This document shows positions 51,569 to 60,141 of a stretch of DNA of 64,000 nucleotides, in pieces. A program made the position numbers and the translations under genes. This DNA comes from Halothermothrix orenii H 168 (GTDB lineage Bacteria > Bacillota > Halanaerobiia > Halanaerobiales > Halothermotrichaceae): contig NC_011899.1 in NCBI RefSeq assembly GCF_000020485.1, forward strand, positions 683,937-747,936. Direction: 5' to 3'. The notes under the pieces were generated by a model. That model searched no databases and had not been told where the DNA came from. It saw nothing but the letters and a program-made list of their open reading frames with translations. The stretch's first letter is position 1. Every line of letters begins with the position of its first letter.

Positions 51569-52630
51569 ATGGGCAACAAGGTTTTAATGAAAGGTAATGA
51601 AGCGATCGGGGAGGCTGCCATTAAAGCTGGGTGTCGATATTTTTTCGGTTATCCTATAACACCACAGAATGCCCTTCCGGAATATATGTCAAGAAGATTG
51701 CCAGAAGTAGGTGGTGTGTTTTTACAGGCAGAAAGTGAAGTAGCTGCAAGTAACATGGTATATGGTGCGGCCGGAGCTGGAGCAAGGGTTTTAACTTCTT
51801 CATCCAGTCCTGGAATCAGCCTTAAAATGGAAGGTATATCTTATATAGCCGGGGCAGAATTACCTGCTGTAATTGTTAACATCATGAGGGGTGGTCCTGG
51901 CCTGGGCGGTATTCAACCTTCCCAGTCGGATTACTTCCAGGCTACAAAAGGTGGCGGGCATGGTGATTACCGTCTGGCCGTTCTGGCTCCATCATCTGTA
52001 CAGGAGGCTGTTGACCTCACTATGGAAGCCTTTGAAATAGCAGACCGGTACCGTAACCCGGTTATGGTAGTAGGAGACGGAATTATCGGTCAGATGATGG
52101 AACCAGTTGAATTTAAAAAAGAAATAGATCCATCCGATTTACCGAAAAAAGAATGGGCTACTGACGGGGCAAAAAATAGAGAAAGAAATATAATTAATTC
52201 CCTATCACTTGACCCCAAAGATCTGGAAGACCACAATCTTAAATTAAAAGATAAATATGATAAAATGAAAGAAAATGAAGTAAGATACGAAACCTATAAA
52301 ATTGAAGATGCAGATATAGTTATTGTCGCCTATGGGACGACAGCCAGAATTTCTTTAAGTACCATTGAAATGGCCCGGAAAGAGGGGTTAAAAGTTGGGC
52401 TTATCAGACCTATTTCCTTATTCCCCTTCCCCGGGAAAATAATAAATGAAGTTGCTGATAATGCCAGTAAATTTCTGACCGTTGAAATGAGTACCGGCCA
52501 GATGGTTGAGGATGTTAAACTTGCTGTCAATGGTAAAAAACCGGTTTATTTTTACGGAAGAACTGGTGGCATGGTTCCTTCACCCGAGGAAATTATGGAG
52601 CAGGTTGTTAAAATTGGGGGTGAAAATTGA
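51569..52630 (+). CDS. vorB: 2-Oxoacid (2-ketoisovalerate-type):ferredoxin oxidoreductase alpha subunit
   Basis: The 353-residue subunit has [26 protein letters not shown], the pyrimidine-binding region [44 protein letters not shown] and a C-terminal transketolase-like domain ([13 protein letters not shown]). Together with the beta, gamma and delta subunits it oxidises 2-oxoisovalerate, 2-oxoisocaproate and 2-oxo-3-methylvalerate with CoA, reducing ferredoxin. The operon partners favour branched-chain acids over 2-oxoglutarate, which is the main alternative. ATG after AAGGGGGTTG. Confidence 0.92.
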   Translation: MGNKVLMKGNEAIGEAAIKAGCRYFFGYPITPQNALPEYMSRRLPEVGGVFLQAESEVAASNMVYGAAGAGARVLTSSSSPGISLKMEGISYIAGAELPAVIVNIMRGGPGLGGIQPSQSDYFQATKGGGHGDYRLAVLAPSSVQEAVDLTMEAFEIADRYRNPVMVVGDGIIGQMMEPVEFKKEIDPSDLPKKEWATDGAKNRERNIINSLSLDPKDLEDHNLKLKDKYDKMKENEVRYETYKIEDADIVIVAYGTTARISLSTIEMARKEGLKVGLIRPISLFPFPGKIINEVADNASKFLTVEMSTGQMVEDVKLAVNGKKPVYFYGRTGGMVPSPEEIMEQVVKIGGEN

Positions 52631-53376
52631 TGAAAAAAGTAGCAGGGTATCCTGATGCCTTAACAGATAAACCTTTCCATTATTGTCCAGGTTGTACCCA
52701 CGGGATTATCCACCGTCTGGTTGCAGAAGTGATAGATGAGCTTAAAATAAAAGAAGAAACTATTGGGGTAGCCCCGGTAGGTTGTTCTGTGCTGGCATAT
52801 GAATATTTTGATGTTGATATGCATGAAGCATCCCATGGCCGGGCTCCAGCAGTTGCAACCGGTATTAAGCGGGTTCATCCTGATAAGGTTGTCTTTACCT
52901 ATCAGGGAGATGGTGACCTGGCTTCAATCGGTACGGCTGAAATAGTTCATGCTGCCAACCGTGGTGAGAAGATAACTACTGTTTTTGTTAACAATGCTAT
53001 CTACGGGATGACCGGGGGACAGATGGCTCCGACAACCCTGGTAGAACAGAAGACCACTACTTCTCCCTATGGTAGACAGAGCGAGGTTGCTGGCCATCCT
53101 ATAAAAGTATCAGAAATGCTCAAAGTACTGGATGGTGCTGCCTATATTGCCAGAGTTTCTGTTCATGACCCCAAGCATATCCGTCAGGCTAAAAAATCTA
53201 TTAAGAAGGCCTTTGAAATTCAGTTAGAAGGTAAAGGCTTCAGTATGGTTGAGGTTCTATCAACCTGTCCTACTAACTGGGGGATGGCCCCCCTGGAAGC
53301 AGTTAAATGGCTTGAAGAAAACATGCTTCCCGTTTATCCTCTTGGTGAGTTAAAGACTCCAGAGGAGGTGGAGTAA
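52630..53376 (+). CDS. vorA: 2-Oxoacid:ferredoxin oxidoreductase beta (thiamine diphosphate) subunit
   Basis: The 248-residue subunit has [15 protein letters not shown] and VGCSV (cluster/cofactor cysteines), the ThDP motif [20 protein letters not shown] with the following [16 protein letters not shown], and a C-terminal [11 protein letters not shown]. It performs the decarboxylation step. A TTG at 52627 is in frame, but GGGGGTGA at 52616-52623 fits the ATG at 52630, which overlaps the stop of the alpha gene (TGATG). Confidence 0.93.
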   Translation: MKKVAGYPDALTDKPFHYCPGCTHGIIHRLVAEVIDELKIKEETIGVAPVGCSVLAYEYFDVDMHEASHGRAPAVATGIKRVHPDKVVFTYQGDGDLASIGTAEIVHAANRGEKITTVFVNNAIYGMTGGQMAPTTLVEQKTTTSPYGRQSEVAGHPIKVSEMLKVLDGAAYIARVSVHDPKHIRQAKKSIKKAFEIQLEGKGFSMVEVLSTCPTNWGMAPLEAVKWLEENMLPVYPLGELKTPEEVE

Positions 53377-53910
53377 TTGAAAGAAGAAATGATTATAGCA
53401 GGTTTTGGTGGTCAGGGAGTAATGCTGATGGGGAAGTTGCTGGCCTATGCCGGTATGAAAGAAGGTATTGAAGTTTCCTGGATGCCTTCTTATGGCCCCG
53501 AAATGAGGGGTGGTACCGCCAACTGTACAGTAATTATGTCATCAAATAAGATACCTTCTCCCCTTTCATCTAAACCGGATACAATTATAGTTATGAATTT
53601 ACCATCTCTGGAAAAATTTGCGCCCCGGGTTAAACCAGGGGGAACTATTTTTGTTAACTCATCCCTCATAGAAAAAGAGGTAGACCGGGATGATGTCGAA
53701 GTAATAAAAGTACCCGCCAATGAACTTGCAAATGAGCTTGGTAACAGTAAAGTTGCCAATATGGTAATGCTGGGGGCATATTTATCTAAAAAAGATGTTG
53801 TGGACTTAAATACAGTGAAAGATTCACTCAAAAGTGTTCTTTCCAGGAGGCATCATAAGTTGATTCCAATTAACGAAAAAGCCCTTGATACAGGTGTCAG
53901 GCTGAATTAG
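53377..53910 (+). CDS. vorC: 2-Oxoacid:ferredoxin oxidoreductase gamma subunit
   Basis: The 177-residue subunit has IAGFGGQGVMLMGKLLAYAGM, SWMPSYGPEMRGGTANCTVIMS and MVMLGAYLS, the usual gamma-domain motifs that contact CoA. It follows the beta gene directly (TTG start right after its stop, GAGGAGGTGG ribosome binding site) and ends the operon before a strong terminator. Confidence 0.93.
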   Translation: MKEEMIIAGFGGQGVMLMGKLLAYAGMKEGIEVSWMPSYGPEMRGGTANCTVIMSSNKIPSPLSSKPDTIIVMNLPSLEKFAPRVKPGGTIFVNSSLIEKEVDRDDVEVIKVPANELANELGNSKVANMVMLGAYLSKKDVVDLNTVKDSLKSVLSRRHHKLIPINEKALDTGVRLN

Positions 53911-53938
53911 CATAAATAAGTTTGTAATAAACGTGATA

Positions 53939-53984
53939 AAACCACGGGATTAGTTATCAGTACTAATCCCGTGGTTTTTTAGTT
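53939..53984 (+). terminator. Terminator of the branched-chain amino acid fermentation operon
   Basis: AACCACGGGATTAGT / ACTAATCCCGTGGTT is a 15-16-bp stem with a short loop and TTTTTT. Confidence 0.93.
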
Positions 53985-54188
53985 GTCCAAGAAAATTATA
54001 TTTAAGTGTTTAGTATCAATAATTGGTGACATTAATAAATTAACATTACATGGATGAATCATAATTTGTTCTGACCAGTATTGTACATAGAAAAAAATAA
54101 GTTATATAGAAGGATTTTAAGTATCTTTCGGGAATAATACATAGTATGATACGATGGCCTGTAGTCTGACTGAGGAGGAATAATATTT

Positions 54189-55322
54189 ATGCCTGTTAAT
54201 AAAGATAGAATAGTAAAGTTATTTAAGGAGCTTGTACAGATAGATAGTATCTCCCTTGAAGAACGTCTTATGGTTGATAGATTAACTCAGGAATTGAAGG
54301 ATCTCGGTGCTGATGTTGTTGAAGATGAAACAGGGAAGAAAATCGGTGGTAATGCTGGTAATATTATTGCTGATTTCAGGGGTAATAAAGATGTTCCCAG
54401 TCTGGTTTTATCGGCCCATATGGATCGGGTACAGCCAGGTAAGGGCATAAAACCGGTAATAAAGGGTGATTATATTACAAGTAGCGGGGATACAGTGCTG
54501 GGTGGGGATGACCTGGTAGGGGTTTGCGCAATATTAGAAACTTTAAGAGTTCTTAAAGAAGATAATGTTTCCACTGGTCCCTTGAAAATAATATTTACAG
54601 TGGCTGAAGAATTAGGGTTACAGGGGGGCAAATACTTACATAGTTCTCATTTGGCAGAGGCTGATTTTGGTGTGGTTCTGGACGCTGATGGGGATATTGG
54701 TACTATTATAAACCGGGCCCCGAGCCAGATTAAATTTAATGCTATAATAAAGGGGCGCTCAGCCCATGCCGGTATGAATCCTGAAAGGGGTATAAATGCT
54801 ATTAAAATTGCCAGCCAGGCAATCTCCAGTATGAGACTGGGGAGAATAAATAAATATACGACAGCAAATATCGGGGTAATCAAAGGTGGGATTGCTACTA
54901 ATGTTGTCCCGGATATGGTTGTACTGGAAGGTGAGGCCCGCAGTCACCATGAAATGGAATTAAATAAACAGGTAGAACATATGAAAGGTGTTATAGAAAA
55001 AGCTGTTGAGCGTTATTCGGGTAGTGCCGAGTTTAAGCTGAAAAAGTTATATTCAAGCTTTTCTCTTGAAGAAAACAAACAACCGGTTAAATATGTCAAA
55101 GAAATAGGTGAAAAGCTTGGTTATAATGTGAATTGTATTGCCAGTGGAGGCGGAAGTGATGCTAATATTTTCAATGAGAAGGGCTTACCAACGGTAAATC
55201 TGGGGATTGGTATGGAAAATGTACATACCAGAGAAGAACGTGTTAAAATAAAAAGCCTGGTAGACATTACAGAATATGTTACTAATCTGGTAACGTCAGC
55301 AAGACACTTAAAAAACCTTTAA
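54189..55322 (+). CDS. M20-family tripeptidase (PepT-like)
   Basis: The 377-residue metallopeptidase has SAHMDRVQPG (first zinc His and Asp), GGDDLVGVCAILE (bridging Asp), FTVAEELGLQGGKYL (catalytic Glu pair), a dimerisation domain with GRSAHAGMNPERGINA and a late SGGGSDANIFNEKGLPTVNLG zinc ligand region. It fits the PepT-like branch that removes N-terminal residues from tripeptides in the cytoplasm. It begins a new unit after the vor terminator; ATG after GAGGAGGAAT. It supplies amino acids to the fermentation routes upstream. Confidence 0.88.
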   Translation: MPVNKDRIVKLFKELVQIDSISLEERLMVDRLTQELKDLGADVVEDETGKKIGGNAGNIIADFRGNKDVPSLVLSAHMDRVQPGKGIKPVIKGDYITSSGDTVLGGDDLVGVCAILETLRVLKEDNVSTGPLKIIFTVAEELGLQGGKYLHSSHLAEADFGVVLDADGDIGTIINRAPSQIKFNAIIKGRSAHAGMNPERGINAIKIASQAISSMRLGRINKYTTANIGVIKGGIATNVVPDMVVLEGEARSHHEMELNKQVEHMKGVIEKAVERYSGSAEFKLKKLYSSFSLEENKQPVKYVKEIGEKLGYNVNCIASGGGSDANIFNEKGLPTVNLGIGMENVHTREERVKIKSLVDITEYVTNLVTSARHLKNL

Positions 55323-55335
55323 GAGGGAATTTTTA

Positions 55336-56430
55336 ATGGTTTATGATTTATCCCGGGCACCGGGTACAGTAAAAAAAATAATAAAGGAACATAAAGATAG
55401 AAAACAGATTGTGGAAGTAGAGATTAAAGATAGGGGGTTATTTAAGGCTATTAATTATATCCCCATGACCGGAAGGCTGGAAGCTGGTGTTCAGGTTGTC
55501 CTGAATACAACAGCTATTGAACTCGGCCTGGGAACAGGTGGATATCATTTTGTAATGGCTGTCATGAATGATAGTTCTTTAGATGATAAGGTGTCTTTTG
55601 AAAAAGAGTATCCGGGGCATATAATGAAGTTAAGGTATACCCCCTGTCAGGTGAAAACCCAGTGTGTTGAGGAACAGGAAAGTAAATACCATGATCTCAT
55701 TAATAATTTTAAAAACTTAAAGGGTCAAATTGTTGTAATTTTACCTTTACATAGCCTGCTGGCTCCTTTAGCCATAACATTTAAGCATTTTTATCCCCAT
55801 GGCAAACTGGTTTATATTATGACCGAGGGTGGCGCCCTACCAATTGATTTCAGTGATACCGTAAATATACTGAAGAAAAAACAATTAATAGATACAACAA
55901 TAACCACCGGCCATGCTTTTGGTGGGGATCTGGAGACTGTAAATATTTATACCGGCCTGGCAGCAGCTACTGAAATCGCCAGGGCTGATCTGGTTGTATC
56001 GGCCATGGGTCCCGGTATTACAGGAACAGGAACAAAACTGGGATATAGTGGGGTGGAATCTTCTTTTGTCTGCCATGCTGTTCAGGTACTGGGGGGGAGG
56101 GTTATTTTTGTACCCCGGGTAAGTATGGCCGATCCCCGGCAAAGGCACTTTGGTATTAGTCATCATAGCATAACCCTGTTGATGGATTTAATAGATAAAC
56201 CGGTTGATGTTGTTTTCCCTGAGGAGTACAATATAGTTAAAAAGGCTAGTCAACTGGGTGTTATAAAGAAACATAATGCTTATATTTATGATTATGGAAT
56301 TATAGATAAAATCCTTTCACAAAGTCAATTTGATTTTAATTCCATGGGCAGGGGATATGAAGATGACCACCTGTTTTTCATTACAGCAGGATTAGCTGTT
56401 TTGAGGTTTAATGATATGAAAAAGGGGTGA
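55336..56430 (+). CDS. DUF3866 family protein
   Basis: The 364-residue protein matches the DUF3866 style: an N-terminal beta-barrel (NYIPMTGRLEAGVQVVLNTTAIELGLGTGG), a middle ADLVVSAMGPGITGTGTKLGYSG motif and RVSMADPRQRHFGISHHS. No TM segments or catalytic motif of known type are seen. The function is unknown. It stands between the peptidase and a Nudix hydrolase with short gaps, and the same neighbours (Nudix, EndoQ, SpoIIM) occur together in related Firmicutes as far as I recall. Confidence 0.78.
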   Translation: MVYDLSRAPGTVKKIIKEHKDRKQIVEVEIKDRGLFKAINYIPMTGRLEAGVQVVLNTTAIELGLGTGGYHFVMAVMNDSSLDDKVSFEKEYPGHIMKLRYTPCQVKTQCVEEQESKYHDLINNFKNLKGQIVVILPLHSLLAPLAITFKHFYPHGKLVYIMTEGGALPIDFSDTVNILKKKQLIDTTITTGHAFGGDLETVNIYTGLAAATEIARADLVVSAMGPGITGTGTKLGYSGVESSFVCHAVQVLGGRVIFVPRVSMADPRQRHFGISHHSITLLMDLIDKPVDVVFPEEYNIVKKASQLGVIKKHNAYIYDYGIIDKILSQSQFDFNSMGRGYEDDHLFFITAGLAVLRFNDMKKG

Positions 56431-56435
56431 TTGTA

Positions 56436-56966
56436 ATGGAACTTGAAGAAAAAACAATTTCAACTGAAGAGGTGTTTCAGGGACGTATTATAGACGTAAG
56501 AATAGATAAAGTTAAACTTCCCAATGGAAAAGAAGCCAGTCGTGAAGTAGTAGAACACCCCGGTGGGGTTACCATTATTCCTGTAATGGGTAATGAAGTT
56601 ATTTTAGTGGAGCAGTTTCGGAAGCCGGCTAATAAATGTTTACTAGAACTTCCAGCAGGTAAATTAGAGGAGGGAGAGACCCCTGCTTTTTGTGCTGAAA
56701 GGGAGTTGATAGAAGAGATAGGCTTTAAACCAGGGAAATTGGATTTTTTATTTTCATTTTATACAAGCCCGGGTTTTAGTAATGAGATCCTCTATTTATT
56801 TCTGGCTAGAGAATTAAAGCCATTTGAGGATAAGGGTGACGAAGATGAATTTATTAACATACATAAATTAAAAATAGATGATGTTTTAGAATACATAGAA
56901 TCAGGTAAAATTGAAGATGCCAAAACTATAATAGGGCTTTTATATTTACTGAGAGAGGTGTTGTAA
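56436..56966 (+). CDS. Nudix hydrolase, ADP-ribose pyrophosphatase type
   Basis: The 176-residue protein has an intact Nudix box GKLEEGETPAFCAERELIEEIGF (about residues 74-96, with the RELxEE metal-binding core) and, before it, VILVEQFRKPANKCLLELPAG, the substrate-side signature of ADP-ribose pyrophosphatases. It hydrolyses ADP-ribose to AMP and ribose-5-phosphate. A GTG at 56427 is in frame, but AAAGGGGTGA fits the ATG at 56436. Next gene starts 3 bp after the stop. Confidence 0.92.
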   Translation: MELEEKTISTEEVFQGRIIDVRIDKVKLPNGKEASREVVEHPGGVTIIPVMGNEVILVEQFRKPANKCLLELPAGKLEEGETPAFCAERELIEEIGFKPGKLDFLFSFYTSPGFSNEILYLFLARELKPFEDKGDEDEFINIHKLKIDDVLEYIESGKIEDAKTIIGLLYLLREVL

Positions 56967-56969
56967 GCT

Positions 56970-58148
56970 TTGCAGGAAATATATGCAGATCTTCATATAC
57001 ACATTGGCAGTGCCTGTGGGGGGCAGCCCGTAAAGGTGACTGCTTCCAGGAAACTTAACTTTCAAAACATCCTACAGGAGTCGTTGTACAGGAAGGGATT
57101 AAACCTTGTCGGGATTATAGATTCTGCTTCACCACTGGTAATAAATGATATAGAAGATCTCCTTGATAAAGGTATTATGGAAGAACTACCTGAAGGGGGG
57201 GTAAAATATCAGGATAAGCTTTTTATTATCCTCGGTTCGGAAATTGAAAGCCGGGAAGAGAATGGGGGTCAGGCACACTATTTAGCTTATTTCCCATTTT
57301 TAAGCCAGATAAAAGAATTTAGTCAATTATTGGGGAATTATATTACAAATATAAATCTCAGTTCCCAGGCTTGTCGTCTAACTGGCAGGGAGATTTTAAA
57401 TATTGTTGATGAACTTGGAGGCCTTTTAATTCCTGCACATGCTTTTACGCCCCACAAAAGTTTTTATGGGAGGTGTTTTTCCGGCTACCGTGAAGTTTTT
57501 TCTGATGAAGAGTGGGAGAAGATTCCTGCTATTGAACTGGGGTTAAGTGCCGATACTCATCTGGCAGATTTTCTTTCAGAACTGGCGGGGAAATCTTTTC
57601 TAAGTAATTCCGACGCCCATTCTCTTGGGAAAATAGCCCGTGAATATAATAAAATGAGACTTGAGGATATTAATTTTAAGGAATTCAAACTGGCATTACA
57701 GAGAAAAAAAGGCCGGTGTATAACATATAACTATGGCCTTGATCCCAGACTGGGTAAATACTATTCATCATATTGCCTTCACTGCCAAAAAACAGTACCA
57801 CTTACCGGAGGAGAAAGATGTTCACTCTGTGGGAGCCAGAAGATAATTATGGGGGTAAAAGATCGTATTATAAATATAAGTAAACGAAATAAATCAATAT
57901 CCCCTCCCTGGCGCCCCCCCTATGTACATCAAATCCCCCTGGCCGATGTACCAGGGGTTGGCAAAAAGACCCTCAATAAATTATTAAAATCCTTTGGGAC
58001 AGAAATGGAGATTATTCATCAGTCTGGGGTAAATGAATTGTCAGAACTTGTCGGAACCAGGATTGCAGGGAATATTGATAAGGCACGTTCTGGTAAGGCT
58101 TCTATAGAGCCCGGTGGAGGTGGTGTTTATGGCAAAGTTATGGGTTAA
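56970..58148 (+). CDS. EndoQ-like PHP-domain nuclease with zinc ribbon and helix-hairpin-helix
   Basis: The 392-residue protein has an N-terminal PHP metal-binding domain (YADLHIHIGSAC, ILGSEIESREENG, LLIPAHAFTPH, FLSNSDAHSLGK). A zinc-ribbon-like CLHCQKTV ... CSLCGSQK (about residues 268-290) and a C-terminal helix-hairpin-helix (DVPGVGKKTLNKLLKSFG, about 327-344) follow. This is the architecture of endonuclease Q, which nicks DNA 5' to deaminated bases. TTG start. Its 3' end overlaps the next gene by 20 bp. Confidence 0.87.
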   Translation: MQEIYADLHIHIGSACGGQPVKVTASRKLNFQNILQESLYRKGLNLVGIIDSASPLVINDIEDLLDKGIMEELPEGGVKYQDKLFIILGSEIESREENGGQAHYLAYFPFLSQIKEFSQLLGNYITNINLSSQACRLTGREILNIVDELGGLLIPAHAFTPHKSFYGRCFSGYREVFSDEEWEKIPAIELGLSADTHLADFLSELAGKSFLSNSDAHSLGKIAREYNKMRLEDINFKEFKLALQRKKGRCITYNYGLDPRLGKYYSSYCLHCQKTVPLTGGERCSLCGSQKIIMGVKDRIINISKRNKSISPPWRPPYVHQIPLADVPGVGKKTLNKLLKSFGTEMEIIHQSGVNELSELVGTRIAGNIDKARSGKASIEPGGGGVYGKVMG

Positions 58149-58830
58149 AACCCTGAATATTTCCTTTAATGCGTCAGGAGCAGCAGCTGCTGCCCGACAG
58201 GGTAATGTAGTAATGGTGGTTGATGTAATTGATATGTCCACTACAGCTGAAGCTGCCCTTGAAGCAGGTGTCCTTGATGTGCTGGGAGCCTGTCCCGACC
58301 AGCATAATGTCCCGGTTACTGTTAATCCAGAAAAAATAGGTTATTTTGCCGGTAAAAAGGCTATAAAAAGTGAAACTGGGGTAGTTATTGCCGCTGAGCC
58401 ACGTTATATCAATAATGATGATAGCGATGTAGATGGGATTAATAAGGTAGTTAAAGGGATAGAAAGGGCAGGAGCTAAAATTGAAAAGGTTGTGTCCAAC
58501 ATTGGGCGGGAGATTGTAAATCTTGTTGACCTTGAGAATAAAGTTCTGGTGATTGTTAGTCCTTCCGGAGGGGCTGCCTTCGATGCTGCCTATAACTATG
58601 GTGCTCCTGAAGTAATAACAGGAACAGTAGCCCGGACAAATAAGATGAAGGGGAGTAAACCAGCCAAAATTGCCGCAGACAGGGCTATAGAAAGTGCCCT
58701 GAAATGCCGTAGCGGTATTACCATAGTTTCTTCAAGTTCAAATTCAATGGAAGATGTTCAGGCCGCCCAGGTAATAGGACAAGAAATAATAAAACGGGGG
58801 TTTCTGGATATGCCCCTTGATGAAGAATAA
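58129..58830 (+). CDS. Conserved hypothetical protein, weak ComB resemblance
   Basis: The 233-residue soluble protein begins AKLWVKTLNISFNASGAAAAARQGNVVMVVDVIDMSTTAEAALEAG. The VVDVIDMSTTAEAAL stretch resembles the start of 2-phosphosulfolactate phosphatase (ComB) proteins. Later it has IVSPSGGAAFDAAYNYGAPEVITGTVAR and a final SSSSNSMEDVQAAQVIGQ. I see no complete known active site, so no function is assigned. GGAGGTG (58117-58123) fits ATG 58129; the frame also has GTG codons from 58114. It overlaps the EndoQ gene by 20 bp and precedes spoIIM. Confidence 0.7.
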   Translation: MAKLWVKTLNISFNASGAAAAARQGNVVMVVDVIDMSTTAEAALEAGVLDVLGACPDQHNVPVTVNPEKIGYFAGKKAIKSETGVVIAAEPRYINNDDSDVDGINKVVKGIERAGAKIEKVVSNIGREIVNLVDLENKVLVIVSPSGGAAFDAAYNYGAPEVITGTVARTNKMKGSKPAKIAADRAIESALKCRSGITIVSSSSNSMEDVQAAQVIGQEIIKRGFLDMPLDEE

Positions 58831-58841
58831 ACATATCCTGT

Positions 58842-58887
58842 CCCCCCGATGCATAAAATTTAAATATAAGCTCTCTATGCCGGGGGG
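58842..58887 (+). promoter_or_regulatory. Hairpin that buries the spoIIM ribosome binding site
   Basis: CCCCCCG (58842-58848) plus GCAT (58851-58854) pair with ATGC (58877-58880) plus CGGGGGG (58881-58887), 11 bp with a 2-nt bulge. The right arm contains the G-run used as Shine-Dalgarno sequence by the GTG at 58895. No T-run follows, so it is not a normal terminator. Confidence 0.6.
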
Positions 58888-58894
58888 ATAACCA

Positions 58895-59512
58895 GTGAAT
58901 AATGTAATGATTAATTTTTTTAGAAAGAGATTACCGGTCTTAATATTTGTTATCATTATTTTTTTAGCAGGAATTTTTTCCGGTGCTGTTATGATTAATT
59001 CAGTGGACTTCAGTGTCAGACAAAATTTATTTAGTTACGTTAATAATTTTTTAAAGGAATTTAATTCACTGGGCTATAGTTCTACTACCCTGGCTGGTCA
59101 AAGTATTAAGTTTAATTTATTGAGTATATTTTTAATATGGGCATTTGGACTATCTTTGATACTTATGCCTCTTATTCCGATTTTAGTTTTTTTTAAAGGG
59201 TTTGTACTCGGGTTTACAGTTGGTTTTATGGTTAATGAATTTAATTTTAAAGGTATATTAATGGCCATAGTTTCTATTTTACCTCAAAATTTAATAATTG
59301 TACCTGTTTATACATTAGCCGGTATGATGGGGATATATTTCAGCATTAAAATATTTAATTTTTTTAGATCACAGAAGGAACTGAATATTGAAGACTTTTT
59401 ATCCTATTCTTTATTGATGTTATTTTTGGGTCTCATCTCAATCGTGGGTTCAGTTATAGAATCTTTTGTAAGCCCCATGTTATTAAAAGTTGTTAGTAAT
59501 TTACTGTTTTAA
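58895..59512 (+). CDS. spoIIM: Stage II sporulation protein M
   Basis: The 205-residue membrane protein has about five TM segments (near residues 10-28, 72-95, 96-118, 125-150, 170-195). It shows the SpoIIM pattern LFLAGIFSGAVMINS-like start and ILPQNLIIVPVYTLAGMMGIYFS. In Bacillus SpoIIM is the scaffold of the DMP engulfment complex with SpoIID and SpoIIP. Those partners are not in the window. The GTG start follows a GGGGGG ribosome binding site hidden in a hairpin. A terminator follows. Confidence 0.9.
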   Translation: MNNVMINFFRKRLPVLIFVIIIFLAGIFSGAVMINSVDFSVRQNLFSYVNNFLKEFNSLGYSSTTLAGQSIKFNLLSIFLIWAFGLSLILMPLIPILVFFKGFVLGFTVGFMVNEFNFKGILMAIVSILPQNLIIVPVYTLAGMMGIYFSIKIFNFFRSQKELNIEDFLSYSLLMLFLGLISIVGSVIESFVSPMLLKVVSNLLF

Positions 59513-59564
59513 AGTAAATGATTTAAGTTTAATACATATTTTTAATAAAAACTCTGGTTTAATA

Positions 59565-59589
59565 AAATCCCCTGACAGGGGATTTTTTT
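59565..59589 (+). terminator. Terminator of spoIIM
   Basis: AAATCCCCT / AGGGGATTT is a 9-bp stem with a 3-nt loop and a T-run. Confidence 0.88.
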
Positions 59590-59680
59590 ATGAAAAATTC
59601 TCCCCGGAACCCATGATTAAATGCAAACATTAAAAAAGTTAATAATAAGCTTAAAAATGTTAACAAAAAAATATTTTTTA

Positions 59681-59709
59681 TTGACAAATATTAAAATATA
59701 GTTTATAAT
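59681..59709 (+). promoter_or_regulatory. Perfect consensus sigma-A promoter of the DUF2089-SHOCT unit
   Basis: TTGACA (59681-59686), 17-bp spacer and TATAAT (59704-59709). Predicted start near 59716 gives a leader of about 37 nt. Confidence 0.92.
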
Positions 59710-59752
59710 AATAAACAGAACATCAAACTTACTTGATAAGAAGGTGGTTATC

Positions 59753-60130
59753 TTGGCCAATAAAATAATAGGAAAATGTCCTGTTTGCGGTGATCAAATG
59801 AGGGTTGTATCCCTTAAATGCCCCCAGTGCCAGACAGTCATAAATGGAAACTTTAGATTAAACAAATTCTCCAGACTTGATCCGGATCAGCTACATTTTG
59901 TTGAGGTTTTTATCAAATGCAGGGGAAATATTAAAGAAGTTGAAAGGGAACTCGGTATTTCTTATCCCACAGTCAGGAATAAACTAGATAATGTTATTCA
60001 GGACCTGGGGTATGATATAAAAGATAGTTCTGAGGAAGAAACTACCAGGAAGAGAAAAGAAATACTGGATTCCCTGGAGAAGGGGGAGATAAGTGCTAAA
60101 GAAGCAATTGAACTCTTACAGAAAGGATAG
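59753..60130 (+). CDS. DUF2089 family regulator (zinc ribbon plus helix-turn-helix)
   Basis: The 125-residue protein has a zinc ribbon (CPVCGDQM ... CPQCQTVI, residues 8-30), a helix-turn-helix-like region (LHFVEVFIKCRGNIKEVERELGISYPTVRNKLDNVIQDLG, about 47-86) and a C-terminal SHOCT-like helix (KEILDSLEKGEISAKEAIELLQ). DUF2089 proteins look like DNA-binding regulators. The same SHOCT-like helix opens the next protein, so the two may share a partner or bind each other. TTG start after AAGGTGGT; an in-frame GTG at 59744 overlaps that site. Confidence 0.82.
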   Translation: MANKIIGKCPVCGDQMRVVSLKCPQCQTVINGNFRLNKFSRLDPDQLHFVEVFIKCRGNIKEVERELGISYPTVRNKLDNVIQDLGYDIKDSSEEETTRKRKEILDSLEKGEISAKEAIELLQKG

Positions 60131-60141
60131 GAGGTGATCAA

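Noticed and set aside
36332-54060. Shared 13-mer TTACATGGATGAA in two gaps (near 36334 and 54047)
   Set aside because: Only two copies, with flanks that do not match; could be chance.
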